From Thermoanaerobaculia bacterium (GTDB taxonomy: Bacteria > Acidobacteriota > Thermoanaerobaculia > Gp7-AA8): DNA of 64,000 bases. The number at the start of each line of letters is the position of its first letter. Positions within the stretch are counted from its first letter, which is position 1. Location: the NCBI GenBank assembly GCA_017883205.1, contig JADGNZ010000002.1:1-64000 (forward strand), given 5' to 3'. The notes under the pieces are model-generated. The model worked only from the letters and a program-made list of their open reading frames with translations. It did no database searches and was not told where the DNA came from. Position numbers and translations under genes: made by a program. Positions 38,798 to 45,588 of this stretch are shown piece by piece.

Positions 38798-38841
38798 GCG
38801 GTCGTCTCGACCGCGGGCACTCGGGCGTCTCGCCCGAGTGC
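38798..38841. repeat. Tandem GTCTC-loop hairpins after paralogue A
   Basis: Two adjacent perfect hairpins: GCGGTC/GACCGC (38798-38814) and GCACTCGGGCG/CGCCCGAGTGC around TCT (38817-38841). A third of the same style, GGGCG AGA CGCCC, is at 39018-39030. No T-run follows, so they are not classical terminators, though they may end or protect the paralogue A transcript. Confidence 0.75.
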
Positions 38842-38881
38842 GGTCAGGGCGGCGGTCGAAAATTCGTCGACGTTCTTGCTT

Positions 38882-39090
38882 GCGTGAAGTGCGTCTTCGC
38901 AGTTTCGGCCGCGCAAACTCCCAAACCCGCGTAGGTCTTGTTTCGGCTCGGGCTTTCAAACTTCTGCAACTATCACGCGCGTTCAACCACCGAGGCGGGA
39001 CGCCCCGATGGCCGCGGGCGAGACGCCCACACTCCTCGGTGCGTGAAGTACGGCTTCGCAGTTTCTGCCGCGCAAACTCACAGACCCGCG
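38882..39090. repeat. Pair of ~50-bp direct repeats
   Basis: 38882-38931 and 39041-39090 are about 85-90% identical (GCGTGAAGT, then CTTCGCAGTTT, then GCCGCGCAAACTC, then ACCCGCG). They lie in the gene-free 38793-39365 gap together with GTCTC-loop hairpins and a CCCACTC/CCCACCC 7-mer run at 39123-39157, a mosaic of repeat debris. Confidence 0.75.
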
Positions 39091-39122
39091 CTGGATGCGC
39101 CGCGAAACGAGAGGAGTCGATA

Positions 39123-39157
39123 CGCTCCCACTCCCCACCCCCGACTCCCCACCCCCC
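39123..39157. repeat. Heptamer-type element, single arm
   Basis: CCCACTC, CCCACCC, CCGACTC, CCCACCC in 7-bp steps with no opposing arm. It is the only member of this family seen outside the ribosomal/tRNA-synthetase and cupin regions. Confidence 0.7.
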
Positions 39158-39295
39158 TCATAAGAACAGCCCCAAAAACTCGTCGCTCCGTACCCCCCAA
39201 GTAACCTTCCGCGAACGAGCTCGTCTAAGAAATTAGGTCTCATCGATGAACCTCGCCGTCAGCGTGTCGCTGCCGGCGTACAGAGCTGGCTCAGA

Positions 39296-39326
39296 TTGAC
39301 TAAACCACTAACCCACGCGGTATACA
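39296..39326 (+). promoter_or_regulatory. Putative promoter of paralogue B
   Basis: TTGACT (39296-39301), a 19-bp spacer and TATACA (39321-39326), 40 bp before the start codon. The spacer is longer than optimal. The same elements are conserved exactly before the duplicated gene C. Confidence 0.5.
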
Positions 39327-39365
39327 GAGAAGTCTGTCTGTCCCGTGTGGTTTCGAGGAGTGACC

Positions 39366-40013
39366 ATGCGAAAAACGAGTAAGAGTGCTGTCAAACCATC
39401 CAAACCCGCCACAGCCGCACCGGGGGACACTGGACCGATCGACGACGTCGCCACCCAGGTCATGGGCCTGATCGATCAGATTGAGGCTCTCGTCCCAGGC
39501 TTCCAGCCCCACGATACGAATGACGCCAGGCGCGTAGCCAACGTGGCGCGCTTTGCCAAAGATCTCATCCCACAGGTCATCACCACCGTGACCGCGCTCC
39601 CTCCGGTCGGCGGAGTAAACATCTTCGACGTCGAGGAGGGGAAAGCCGCTCTGGCGTTCGAGGCCTCCATGCAACCGGTCGCGCAGCGTCTGGCATCGCT
39701 GGTCGATGGCGTCACATTCACCGTCGACAGCCGGCTCGCGAAATCCACCGGACAGGGGTTGGCGATGTTTGCCTGGGCCAAGAAACACGCGAGAACCCCC
39801 GAGGGGGTGGCAGCGCGTCCGTACGTAGATGAAATGAAACGAACGATGAAGAAGACCCTGAACCGCCGTAAACCAGTCCACCCCCCGACCCCGGCACCGG
39901 CAGGCGCGCAAGGCTTCCTCGCGCCGAACCTCGCCCAAGCCGCCGCAACGGCCACCGACGACGACCTCCCGGAAGATTTCCGCAAGGCCCTCGAAGAGGC
40001 CGTGAAAGACTGA
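39366..40013 (+). CDS. Paralogue B of the three-member family
   Basis: 215 residues from ATG 39366 (MRKTSKSAVKPSKP), which has GAGGAGTGACC upstream; an in-frame ATG at 39345 has no site. A Lys/Ser/Pro-rich, likely disordered head (1-28) precedes the conserved helical region with HDTNDARRVANVARFAKDLIP and EMKRTMKKTLNRRK, then a Pro/Ala linker and an acidic end (DDDLPEDFRKALEEAVKD). Function unknown. A basic central helix and acidic tail could suggest nucleic acid or partner binding, but this is weak. It is followed by its own terminator. Confidence 0.8.
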   Translation: MRKTSKSAVKPSKPATAAPGDTGPIDDVATQVMGLIDQIEALVPGFQPHDTNDARRVANVARFAKDLIPQVITTVTALPPVGGVNIFDVEEGKAALAFEASMQPVAQRLASLVDGVTFTVDSRLAKSTGQGLAMFAWAKKHARTPEGVAARPYVDEMKRTMKKTLNRRKPVHPPTPAPAGAQGFLAPNLAQAAATATDDDLPEDFRKALEEAVKD

Positions 40014-40020
40014 CCCCGCG

Positions 40021-40058
40021 CCGCCCCTCGCGCAACCTCGCGCGGGGGGCGGTGTTTT
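40021..40058 (+). terminator. Rho-independent terminator after paralogue B
   Basis: A 13-bp stem, 40021-40033 with 40040-40052 (one G-T wobble), and a 6-nt loop, followed by TGTTTTGG. It begins 7 bp after the stop codon. Confidence 0.85.
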
Positions 40059-40137
40059 GGTAGTCGGTCGCGCACGATCTGTGTCCGCTCAACGATGGAC
40101 TCCAGCGCGACAACCTGGAGCTGCGCGCGACCGTAGA

Positions 40138-40545
40138 TCAGGGAAGGAGCACAAACGCGCGTATGTGTTTCGGACGTACAACAGTAAAGTGCCGTCGATC
40201 CAGCGTCGCGATGACATCGTGCCCCGACCTTTCGGCAAGCGCGACTACAGATGCGTCGACGGTTCCCAAGGGCAGATCGCGGTATCGGGCTACGAGCTCT
40301 GCGATCCGTATCCAATCGCCTGGGAGAACCGGTGCCGTAGCGAAGTTTCCCGAGGCAAGATCGCCAAGGAATCGTGTTTCTGCGATCCAGCCGAGTCGAG
40401 TCTCGATGAGATAGGAAACCTCGGCGATGACGAGTTGGGGCACGAGCAGTGGCCCCGGATGGGATTCAAGAAGCTCCAGGCTTGCGTCATGGTCGCCGTC
40501 GTCCTCGTCCACGTAAGCGTAAAGCGGTCCGGAATCGACGATCAG
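40138..40545 (-). CDS. PIN-domain toxin, VapC type
   Basis: About 135 residues. PIN ribonuclease with the acidic set visible: Asp in LIVDSGPLYAYV, Glu in IAEVSYLIE, Asp in GTVDASVVALAE and Asp in IATLDRRHF. A GTG at 40512 would drop the first catalytic Asp, so the start must lie upstream. The only candidate before the frame leaves the domain is CTG 40545, which overlaps the antitoxin stop (CTGA). VapC toxins cleave tRNA or rRNA and are neutralised by VapB. The gene is convergent with paralogue B. Confidence 0.85.
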   Translation of the reverse strand: MIVDSGPLYAYVDEDDGDHDASLELLESHPGPLLVPQLVIAEVSYLIETRLGWIAETRFLGDLASGNFATAPVLPGDWIRIAELVARYRDLPLGTVDASVVALAERSGHDVIATLDRRHFTVVRPKHIRAFVLLP

Positions 40546-40772
40546 CGTGATTGGCGAGCCTCCCGCCTGATGATCTCCTCGATACGGCGCGCCGTGTCAC
40601 GCCGTCCGCTTCGCCCCGCTTTGGCCGCAATCAGTCGCCGTCGCGCCACTCCGCCCACATGGACCTCGATCGCCTCTCGGGTGACGTCTGCGATCGTGCT
40701 ACCGCGGCGTGCGGCTTCGTGGCGCAGTTTCGCGTCGAGATCGTTTGGGAGCTTCACTGTGGTGCGCTTCAT
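40542..40772 (-). CDS. Ribbon-helix-helix antitoxin, VapB-like
   Basis: 76 residues from ATG 40772 (MKRTTVKLPNDLDAKLRHEA). The N-terminal beta strand and two helices (TTVKLPNDLDAKLRHEAARRG, ADVTREAIEVHV as segments) form a ribbon-helix-helix DNA-binding unit. The basic tail (RRIEEIIRREARQSR) would wrap the toxin. It directly precedes the PIN toxin with overlapping stop and start codons. Autoregulation at the promoter is expected for the family; a 9-bp repeat array lies 45 bp upstream. Confidence 0.82.
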   Translation of the reverse strand: MKRTTVKLPNDLDAKLRHEAARRGSTIADVTREAIEVHVGGVARRRLIAAKAGRSGRRDTARRIEEIIRREARQSR

Positions 40773-40816
40773 GATATGCCAGCATACCTGCTTCAGTAGC
40801 ACACATCAACACGGTT

Positions 40817-40858
40817 TACGACATCTACGACATCTACGACATCTACGACATCTACGAC
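40817..40858. repeat. 9-bp tandem repeat (TACGACATC) upstream of vapBC
   Basis: Four perfect TACGACATC units (40817-40852) plus a partial fifth, TACGAC. It lies in the promoter side of the antitoxin gene. Either a simple-sequence expansion or an operator-like array. Confidence 0.9.
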
Positions 40859-40874
40859 GCCAGATGAACTTGCT

Positions 40875-41119
40875 GTCATCCTGAGACTGCCGGAGCCGCC
40901 CACGCGAATCGCGACGTTTGCGCAGTGCGTGCTCGGCGGCGGAGGACGGCGAAGGATCTCAAACTTCGCAGATCGTGTTCGTCCAGCGCGAGCGATCGTG
41001 ATCAATGACGCTCGAGCGAGATCTTCGCATTTTGAGATCCTTCGACCGTCCTTCGCCGCCGATGTCTGCCGGTTGCGAGTGCAGCGAACCTTGCGGCGGC
41101 TTCGGCGGCTCAGGATGAC
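40875..41119. repeat. 245-bp palindromic element with GTCATCCTGAG ends
   Basis: The outer ends GTCATCCTGAG (40875-40885) and CTCAGGATGAC (41109-41119) are perfect complements. Inner arms include GAAGGATCTCAAA and TTTGAGATCCTTC-type matches (about 40951-40964 with 41030-41044) and CGGCGAAGG/CCTTCGCCG. No ORF with coding character was found inside. It resembles a MITE-like or large intergenic hairpin element. Confidence 0.8.
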
Positions 41120-41297
41120 ACGAACGCGTGATCGCATCACTGGCTGGCCAGCAAAAAACTCGCTCAATCAACCCCAAAAACTTGTCGCTCTGTACCCCCT
41201 AAGTAACCTTGCTCGAACGAGCGCGTCTAAGAAAGTAGGTCTCATCGATGAACCTCGCCGTCAGCGCGTCGCTGCCGGCGTACAGAGCTGGCTCGGA

Positions 41298-41328
41298 TTG
41301 ACTAAACCACTAACCCACGCGGTATACA
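41298..41328 (+). promoter_or_regulatory. Putative promoter of paralogue C
   Basis: TTGACT (41298-41303), a 19-bp spacer and TATACA (41323-41328), identical to the elements before paralogue B, 40 bp before the start codon. Confidence 0.5.
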
Positions 41329-41367
41329 GAGAAGTCTGTCTGTCCCGTGTGGTCTCGAGGAGTGATC

Positions 41368-42015
41368 ATGCGAAAAACGAGTAAAAGTGCTGTCAAACCA
41401 TCCAAACCCGCCACAGCCGCACCGGGAGACACCGGATCGGCCGACGACGTCGCAACCCAGGTCATGGGCCTGATCGATCAGATTGAAGCTCTCGTCCCCG
41501 GCTTGATGCCGCACGATACGAATGATGCCAGGCGCGTTGCCAACCTGGCGCGCTTTGCCAAAGATCTCATCCCACAGGTCATCACCACCGTCACCGCGCT
41601 CCCTACGGTGGGAGGGGTAAACATCTTCGACGTCGAGGAGGGTAAAGCCGCTCTGGCGTTCGATGTCTCCATGCAACCGGTCGCGCAGCGTCTGGCATCG
41701 CTGCTCGATGGCGTCACATTCACCGTCGACAGCCGGCTCGCGAAATCCACCGGACAGGGCTTGGCGATGTTTGCCTGGGCCAAGAAACACGCCAGAACCC
41801 CCGAGGGGGTGGCATCGCGTCCGTATGTAGATGAAATGAAACGAACGATGAAGAAGACATTGAACCGGCGTAAACCAGTCAATCCTCCGACGCCGGTACC
41901 GGCAGGCGCGAAAGGCCTTCTTGCCCCGAACCTCGCCCAAGCCGCCGCAACAGCCACCGACGACGACCTCCCGGAAGATTTCCGCAAGGCCCTCGAAGAG
42001 GCCGTGAAGGATTGA
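41368..42015 (+). CDS. Paralogue C of the three-member family
   Basis: 215 residues, about 93% identical to paralogue B. Start ATG 41368 has the same GAGGAGTGATC site. The substitutions are mostly conservative and clustered outside the central HDTNDARRVAN and MKRTMKKTLNRRK segments, which suggests both copies remain under selection. The end DDDLPEDFRKALEEAVKD is unchanged. Function unknown, as for the other two copies. Confidence 0.8.
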   Translation: MRKTSKSAVKPSKPATAAPGDTGSADDVATQVMGLIDQIEALVPGLMPHDTNDARRVANLARFAKDLIPQVITTVTALPTVGGVNIFDVEEGKAALAFDVSMQPVAQRLASLLDGVTFTVDSRLAKSTGQGLAMFAWAKKHARTPEGVASRPYVDEMKRTMKKTLNRRKPVNPPTPVPAGAKGLLAPNLAQAAATATDDDLPEDFRKALEEAVKD

Positions 42016-42022
42016 CCCCACG

Positions 42023-42060
42023 CCGCCCCTCGCGCAAGCACGCGCGGGGGGCGGTGTTTT
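42023..42060 (+). terminator. Rho-independent terminator after paralogue C
   Basis: Stem 42023-42035 with 42042-42054 (one G-T wobble), then TGTTTT. It is the duplicated counterpart of the terminator after paralogue B. Confidence 0.85.
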
Positions 42061-42063
42061 GGT

Positions 42064-42480
42064 AACCGGTCACTCCCGATCTGCGTCGATCCGCGCCATC
42101 TGCGGATCAGGCTTTGTGCCGTCGAGTGAGCCCGTGACGGCGGCAGGCGTCTTTGCGTACCATTCTGAGGCAAGGAGATTCCGCAAAGGCAAGGTCTGCG
42201 CAGACTGCTCCCAAACGGGCTGGATTGGGTCTGAGGCCGCTGCATGATCCCACCCGGCGCGATCGGTTGGAGGTGCGGGCGGAGCAAGTGCCTTCTGTTC
42301 GCAGGCGATAGGCCATTCCCAGGTTCCCAATTTCCCTGAACCCAGGAGAACGGCGCAGCTCACGACCAGAGCGTTTCAGTAGTCAAGTTTTGTCCGTCTT
42401 GAAATCAGTCATGAGTCCGGTGTATCTTCCTCGCCTCTTCACGCAATTTGAAAGTCGATCCGGGCGCGCCCAAGGCGCTT
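42064..42480. other. Gene-free spacer before the type VII-like cluster
   Basis: No coding sequence with convincing composition was found on either strand. GC content drops toward 42360-42430, where a promoter-like pair is present. The overlapping short frames here have no start sites or family features. Confidence 0.6.
42399..42428 (+). promoter_or_regulatory. Putative promoter of the type VII-like cluster
   Basis: TTGAAA (42399-42404), an 18-bp spacer and TATCTT (42423-42428), about 70 bp before the start codon of the FtsK-like gene. It is the best candidate in the low-GC part of the spacer. Confidence 0.5.
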
Positions 42481-42496
42481 CTTGCAGGAGTATCCA

Positions 42497-45289
42497 TTGA
42501 ACCAATTGATGCAGGCGGTGGCACGTGCATCACGCGATTTCGCTAACGCTGCGGCGGCTGTCGAGCCGCTCCTGCGGCGGCTTTCGTTTAACGCTAAACA
42601 CGTGCACGACGAGGCCATCTTGCTCCAGTCGTCAAAGCTACATTTGCTTGAGAGCCGGTCACACTCGATGCCGGAGGACGAGCACGATCCTGCCGTCTTC
42701 TCGCCTGTCCGCGCTTCGACCGCCGAGTGGAATGACCCGGTGTGGTCGTCGTTCACTCCAACGAATCCTGGCCTCGGAATTCCACGAATGACCCGAGTCG
42801 GGAGCTTCGGAAGGGAGATCGTTCTTCCCGACGCGCCTTTCTCCCAGCAAGTCACTTTCCCGGCGCTGATACCGATTCTCGGCCGTGGCGGCCTGGTGCT
42901 GCTCGCGGAGGGAAAACAGCTCGACGAAGCTCGTAACGCTCTCCAATCGGTCGCCCTTCGGCTCATTGCCGCACTCCCGCCAGGGCTCTTGCGCCTTACG
43001 CTGGTCGATCATCTGGGCGTCGGCAACAACTTCTCGCTTCTCACACCGTTCCACGAAGTGATCCGCGGCCCGATGGTCTGGCACGATCCGCGGCAAATCG
43101 CTAGTACCCTCGACACGCTCATCGAGCACATGGCGAACGTCACTCAGAAGTATCTTAAGACCAAATACACCGATATCGAGACGTACAACAAAGACCAGGG
43201 CGTCGTCGAAGAGCCGTACAAGGTCCTGGCCATTGCGAATTTTCCAGCCGGATTCGATGCGAATACCGCAAATCAGGTCATCTCTATCGCGCAAAACGGG
43301 CCGCGCTCCGGGATGTACGTTGTACTGTCGATCGATCGCAAGGCGCCAATGCCGCACGGATTCAACCTCAACGACCTGACACGCTTCTGCACGGTGCTCG
43401 AAGGCACGATTACCTCCGGGTTCACCTGGAAACCAAATACGCACGGGCTTCCAGACAATGCGGCGCATTGGGTCACGGACGTATTTAGCCGCGGGCGCAT
43501 CAAACTCGACGACGCGCCGCCGGTAACGATCGTCAACCAGATTGCCAAAGACACGGATTCAGGAGCCGGCGACAAACAATCGGTCAAGGTGTCTTTCGAC
43601 CGTTTCGTCCCCGCAGAGTTGTGGACCGACTCGACCCAGGATGGCATTTCCGTTCCGATCGGACGCCGCGGCAGCGAGAACCAGTTGTTTGAATTCAGCC
43701 GCGGCGCCAACGCCGTGCACCACGCCATCATCGGCGGCCGAACCGGCTCAGGAAAGAGCGTGTTGATCAAAGGGCTCATCACAAGCCTGTGCATGCACTA
43801 TTCGCCGGAAGAGCTCGAGCTCTATCTCATCGACTTCAAGGGCGGCGTCGAATTCCGGGTCTTTTCGGAGTTGAGGCACGCGCGGGTCGTTGCCATTGAC
43901 AGCGAGCGCGAATTCGGGCTCAGTGTTCTTGAAGGCCTCCTCAAGGAGAAGAGCGAGCGCGAGGTCAAGTTCAAGGCTGCAAAGGCAAACAACATTTCGG
44001 AATTCCGCAAACATGGCGAAACGATGACGCGCATCCTTCTGATCGTCGATGAGTTCCAGGTCTTCTTCGAATCAACAGATCGCGTCGCCAGCCGCGCCCG
44101 CGCCGCCCTCGGCGATCTCGCCCGCCTGGGGCGAAGCTTCGGGATTCACGTCATCCTGGCTTCGCAATCGATCTCCTCGTCGGCGGGAGGGGAACTCGAG
44201 ACGGCAACGCTGAACCAATTCGGACTGCGTATCGCGCTCTCGATGAGCGAGAGCGACTCACACCGGATTCTCTCCAAAGACAATGACGAAGCGAAGTACC
44301 TCTCGCGGGCCGGCGAGGCGATTTTTAACGCCAAAAACGGTCTTGTTGAAGGAAACCACAAATTCCAGGTTGCGCACATTGCCGATGGTGAAGTCGAGGA
44401 TCGCCTCCGTGGAATCGTTGAAAAAGCCGTCAATGAAGCCCGAGGCCGCAAGCCGCGTCTATTCGAAGGAAACCGCTCCGCTGCGATCCACGACAACGAA
44501 AAGCTCGTCACCGCCATTCAAGATGGACCTCCCTCCGGTCTGCGCTATGTGCCGGTTTACCTCGGCGAGCCGGCGCAGATCAGCGACGACCATACTTTCT
44601 TCAAAATGCGGCGACAGTCGGGCGACAACCTCCTCATGCTCGGCCAGCACGAGGAGACAATGTTCCCCGTTTTCGCTACAGCGGTGACCAGTTGGGCCGC
44701 GTTCCAACCCTCGCGCATCGCCAATATTTTCGTGGTCAACCTCGCCAACGTCGACAATCCGCTCATCGACCAGTTCGATATCTTTCTGCAGCTCCCGGCA
44801 ACGGTTCGCATCGTTAAGAATCGCGACGTCGTCTCTGTTATCGATCAGATATCAGCAATGCTCGATTTGCGGATGGCGCAGGAGGAGCAGACGACTCCAA
44901 GAGAGCCTCAAGCGAGCGTGCTGCTCGCCTTCTACGGATTCCAGCGCGCTCGCGACCTGGTTCGCGAGGGATCAGCGCCTCGTCCCTCTACGAAGAAACT
45001 GAGCCGGCTGTTTCACGATGGGCCGGAGAACGGCATCGCTACGATCATTTACGCAGATACTTACGGCAACCTCATGAGGGTCCTCGAGCCGAAGGACATC
45101 AATGATTTCAGCGGCCGCATCGCCGGTGTCGGCAGCGACTCTGGTCGCATCCTCGGCGAGCATTCCACGTCATTAAAAGTGCGCGAGCACTACGGCGTTC
45201 TTTACGAGCTTGAAAAACCTGACGTTCTGCAGAAGTTTCGCACTTATGGTCTCGACCAAATTCAATGGCTAAAAACGCACCTCGATTAA
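42497..45289 (+). CDS. FtsK/SpoIIIE-type ATPase (EccC/EssC-like)
   Basis: About 930 residues. The start is TTG 42497 because AGGAG lies 6 nt upstream; an ATG four codons later is possible. No membrane segment is obvious. The N-terminal third includes a strand-rich FPALIPILGRGGLVLLAEG region. A complete FtsK/SpoIIIE domain follows: Walker A GGRTGSGKSVL at ~412-422, EELELYLIDFKGGVEF, Walker B ILLIVDEFQVFFES at ~512-525, and the sensor GIHVILASQS. A second, degenerate module (LLMLGQHEETMFPVFATAV) at ~715 lacks the P-loop Lys. This layout resembles the motor of ESX/type VII secretion. A WXG100-like gene follows 12 bp later. Confidence 0.8.
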   Translation: MNQLMQAVARASRDFANAAAAVEPLLRRLSFNAKHVHDEAILLQSSKLHLLESRSHSMPEDEHDPAVFSPVRASTAEWNDPVWSSFTPTNPGLGIPRMTRVGSFGREIVLPDAPFSQQVTFPALIPILGRGGLVLLAEGKQLDEARNALQSVALRLIAALPPGLLRLTLVDHLGVGNNFSLLTPFHEVIRGPMVWHDPRQIASTLDTLIEHMANVTQKYLKTKYTDIETYNKDQGVVEEPYKVLAIANFPAGFDANTANQVISIAQNGPRSGMYVVLSIDRKAPMPHGFNLNDLTRFCTVLEGTITSGFTWKPNTHGLPDNAAHWVTDVFSRGRIKLDDAPPVTIVNQIAKDTDSGAGDKQSVKVSFDRFVPAELWTDSTQDGISVPIGRRGSENQLFEFSRGANAVHHAIIGGRTGSGKSVLIKGLITSLCMHYSPEELELYLIDFKGGVEFRVFSELRHARVVAIDSEREFGLSVLEGLLKEKSEREVKFKAAKANNISEFRKHGETMTRILLIVDEFQVFFESTDRVASRARAALGDLARLGRSFGIHVILASQSISSSAGGELETATLNQFGLRIALSMSESDSHRILSKDNDEAKYLSRAGEAIFNAKNGLVEGNHKFQVAHIADGEVEDRLRGIVEKAVNEARGRKPRLFEGNRSAAIHDNEKLVTAIQDGPPSGLRYVPVYLGEPAQISDDHTFFKMRRQSGDNLLMLGQHEETMFPVFATAVTSWAAFQPSRIANIFVVNLANVDNPLIDQFDIFLQLPATVRIVKNRDVVSVIDQISAMLDLRMAQEEQTTPREPQASVLLAFYGFQRARDLVREGSAPRPSTKKLSRLFHDGPENGIATIIYADTYGNLMRVLEPKDINDFSGRIAGVGSDSGRILGEHSTSLKVREHYGVLYELEKPDVLQKFRTYGLDQIQWLKTHLD

Positions 45290-45301
45290 AAGGAGTACTC
45301 C

Positions 45302-45583
45302 ATGGCTTCTGAAGTCGTTGGCGATCCCGATGAAATACAGAGCTTCTCCGACCACCTCAGCGAGTATTGTCGCTCAACGCTCGATGCTCTGCTCACGATC
45401 AAGAACCGTCTCAATGAGATGGAAAGCAATCAGACCTGGGCGGACTCTCGGTATCAACAGTACAAGGGTGACTTCGACGAAGCGAGCGGGCGCATCGAGA
45501 ACTCTCTTCAGCAGATGGCGGAAGAGCACGTGCCGCACCTTCGGGCTCTGGTGGAGAAGCTCCGCGCGTATCACGAAGGTTAG
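45302..45583 (+). CDS. WXG100-like small helical protein (type VII substrate/partner)
   Basis: 93 residues, predicted helical hairpin: helix 1 (PDEIQSFSDHLSEYCRSTLDALLTIKNRLNEM segment), a turn with TWADSRYQQY where W46 takes the place of the WXG Trp and Asp replaces Gly, and helix 2 (ASGRIENSLQQMAEEHVPHLRALVEKLRAY segment). Size, hairpin form, Trp position and its place directly after an EccC-like ATPase match WXG100 proteins of type VII-like systems, which are secreted or act as partners of the ATPase. The start has AAAGGAG. It ends 5 bp before the next gene. Confidence 0.75.
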   Translation: MASEVVGDPDEIQSFSDHLSEYCRSTLDALLTIKNRLNEMESNQTWADSRYQQYKGDFDEASGRIENSLQQMAEEHVPHLRALVEKLRAYHEG

Positions 45584-45588
45584 GCAGG

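Larger units (their letters stand above)
39166..42063. repeat. ~900-bp direct duplication (39166-40062 and 41161-42063)
   Basis: The two ends of this interval are near-identical blocks. Each holds an upstream region of ~200 bp (starting near CCCCAAAAACT and including the promoter-like elements), a 215-codon gene and its terminator. The genes differ at about 14 of 215 residues by my count, and the upstream parts at only a few bases per 100. Between the copies lie VapBC, a 9-bp repeat array and a 245-bp palindrome. Confidence 0.9.

Noticed and set aside
42064-42480. Small genes before the FtsK-like gene
   Set aside because: Short frames on both strands lack start sites, family features and consistent codon use.
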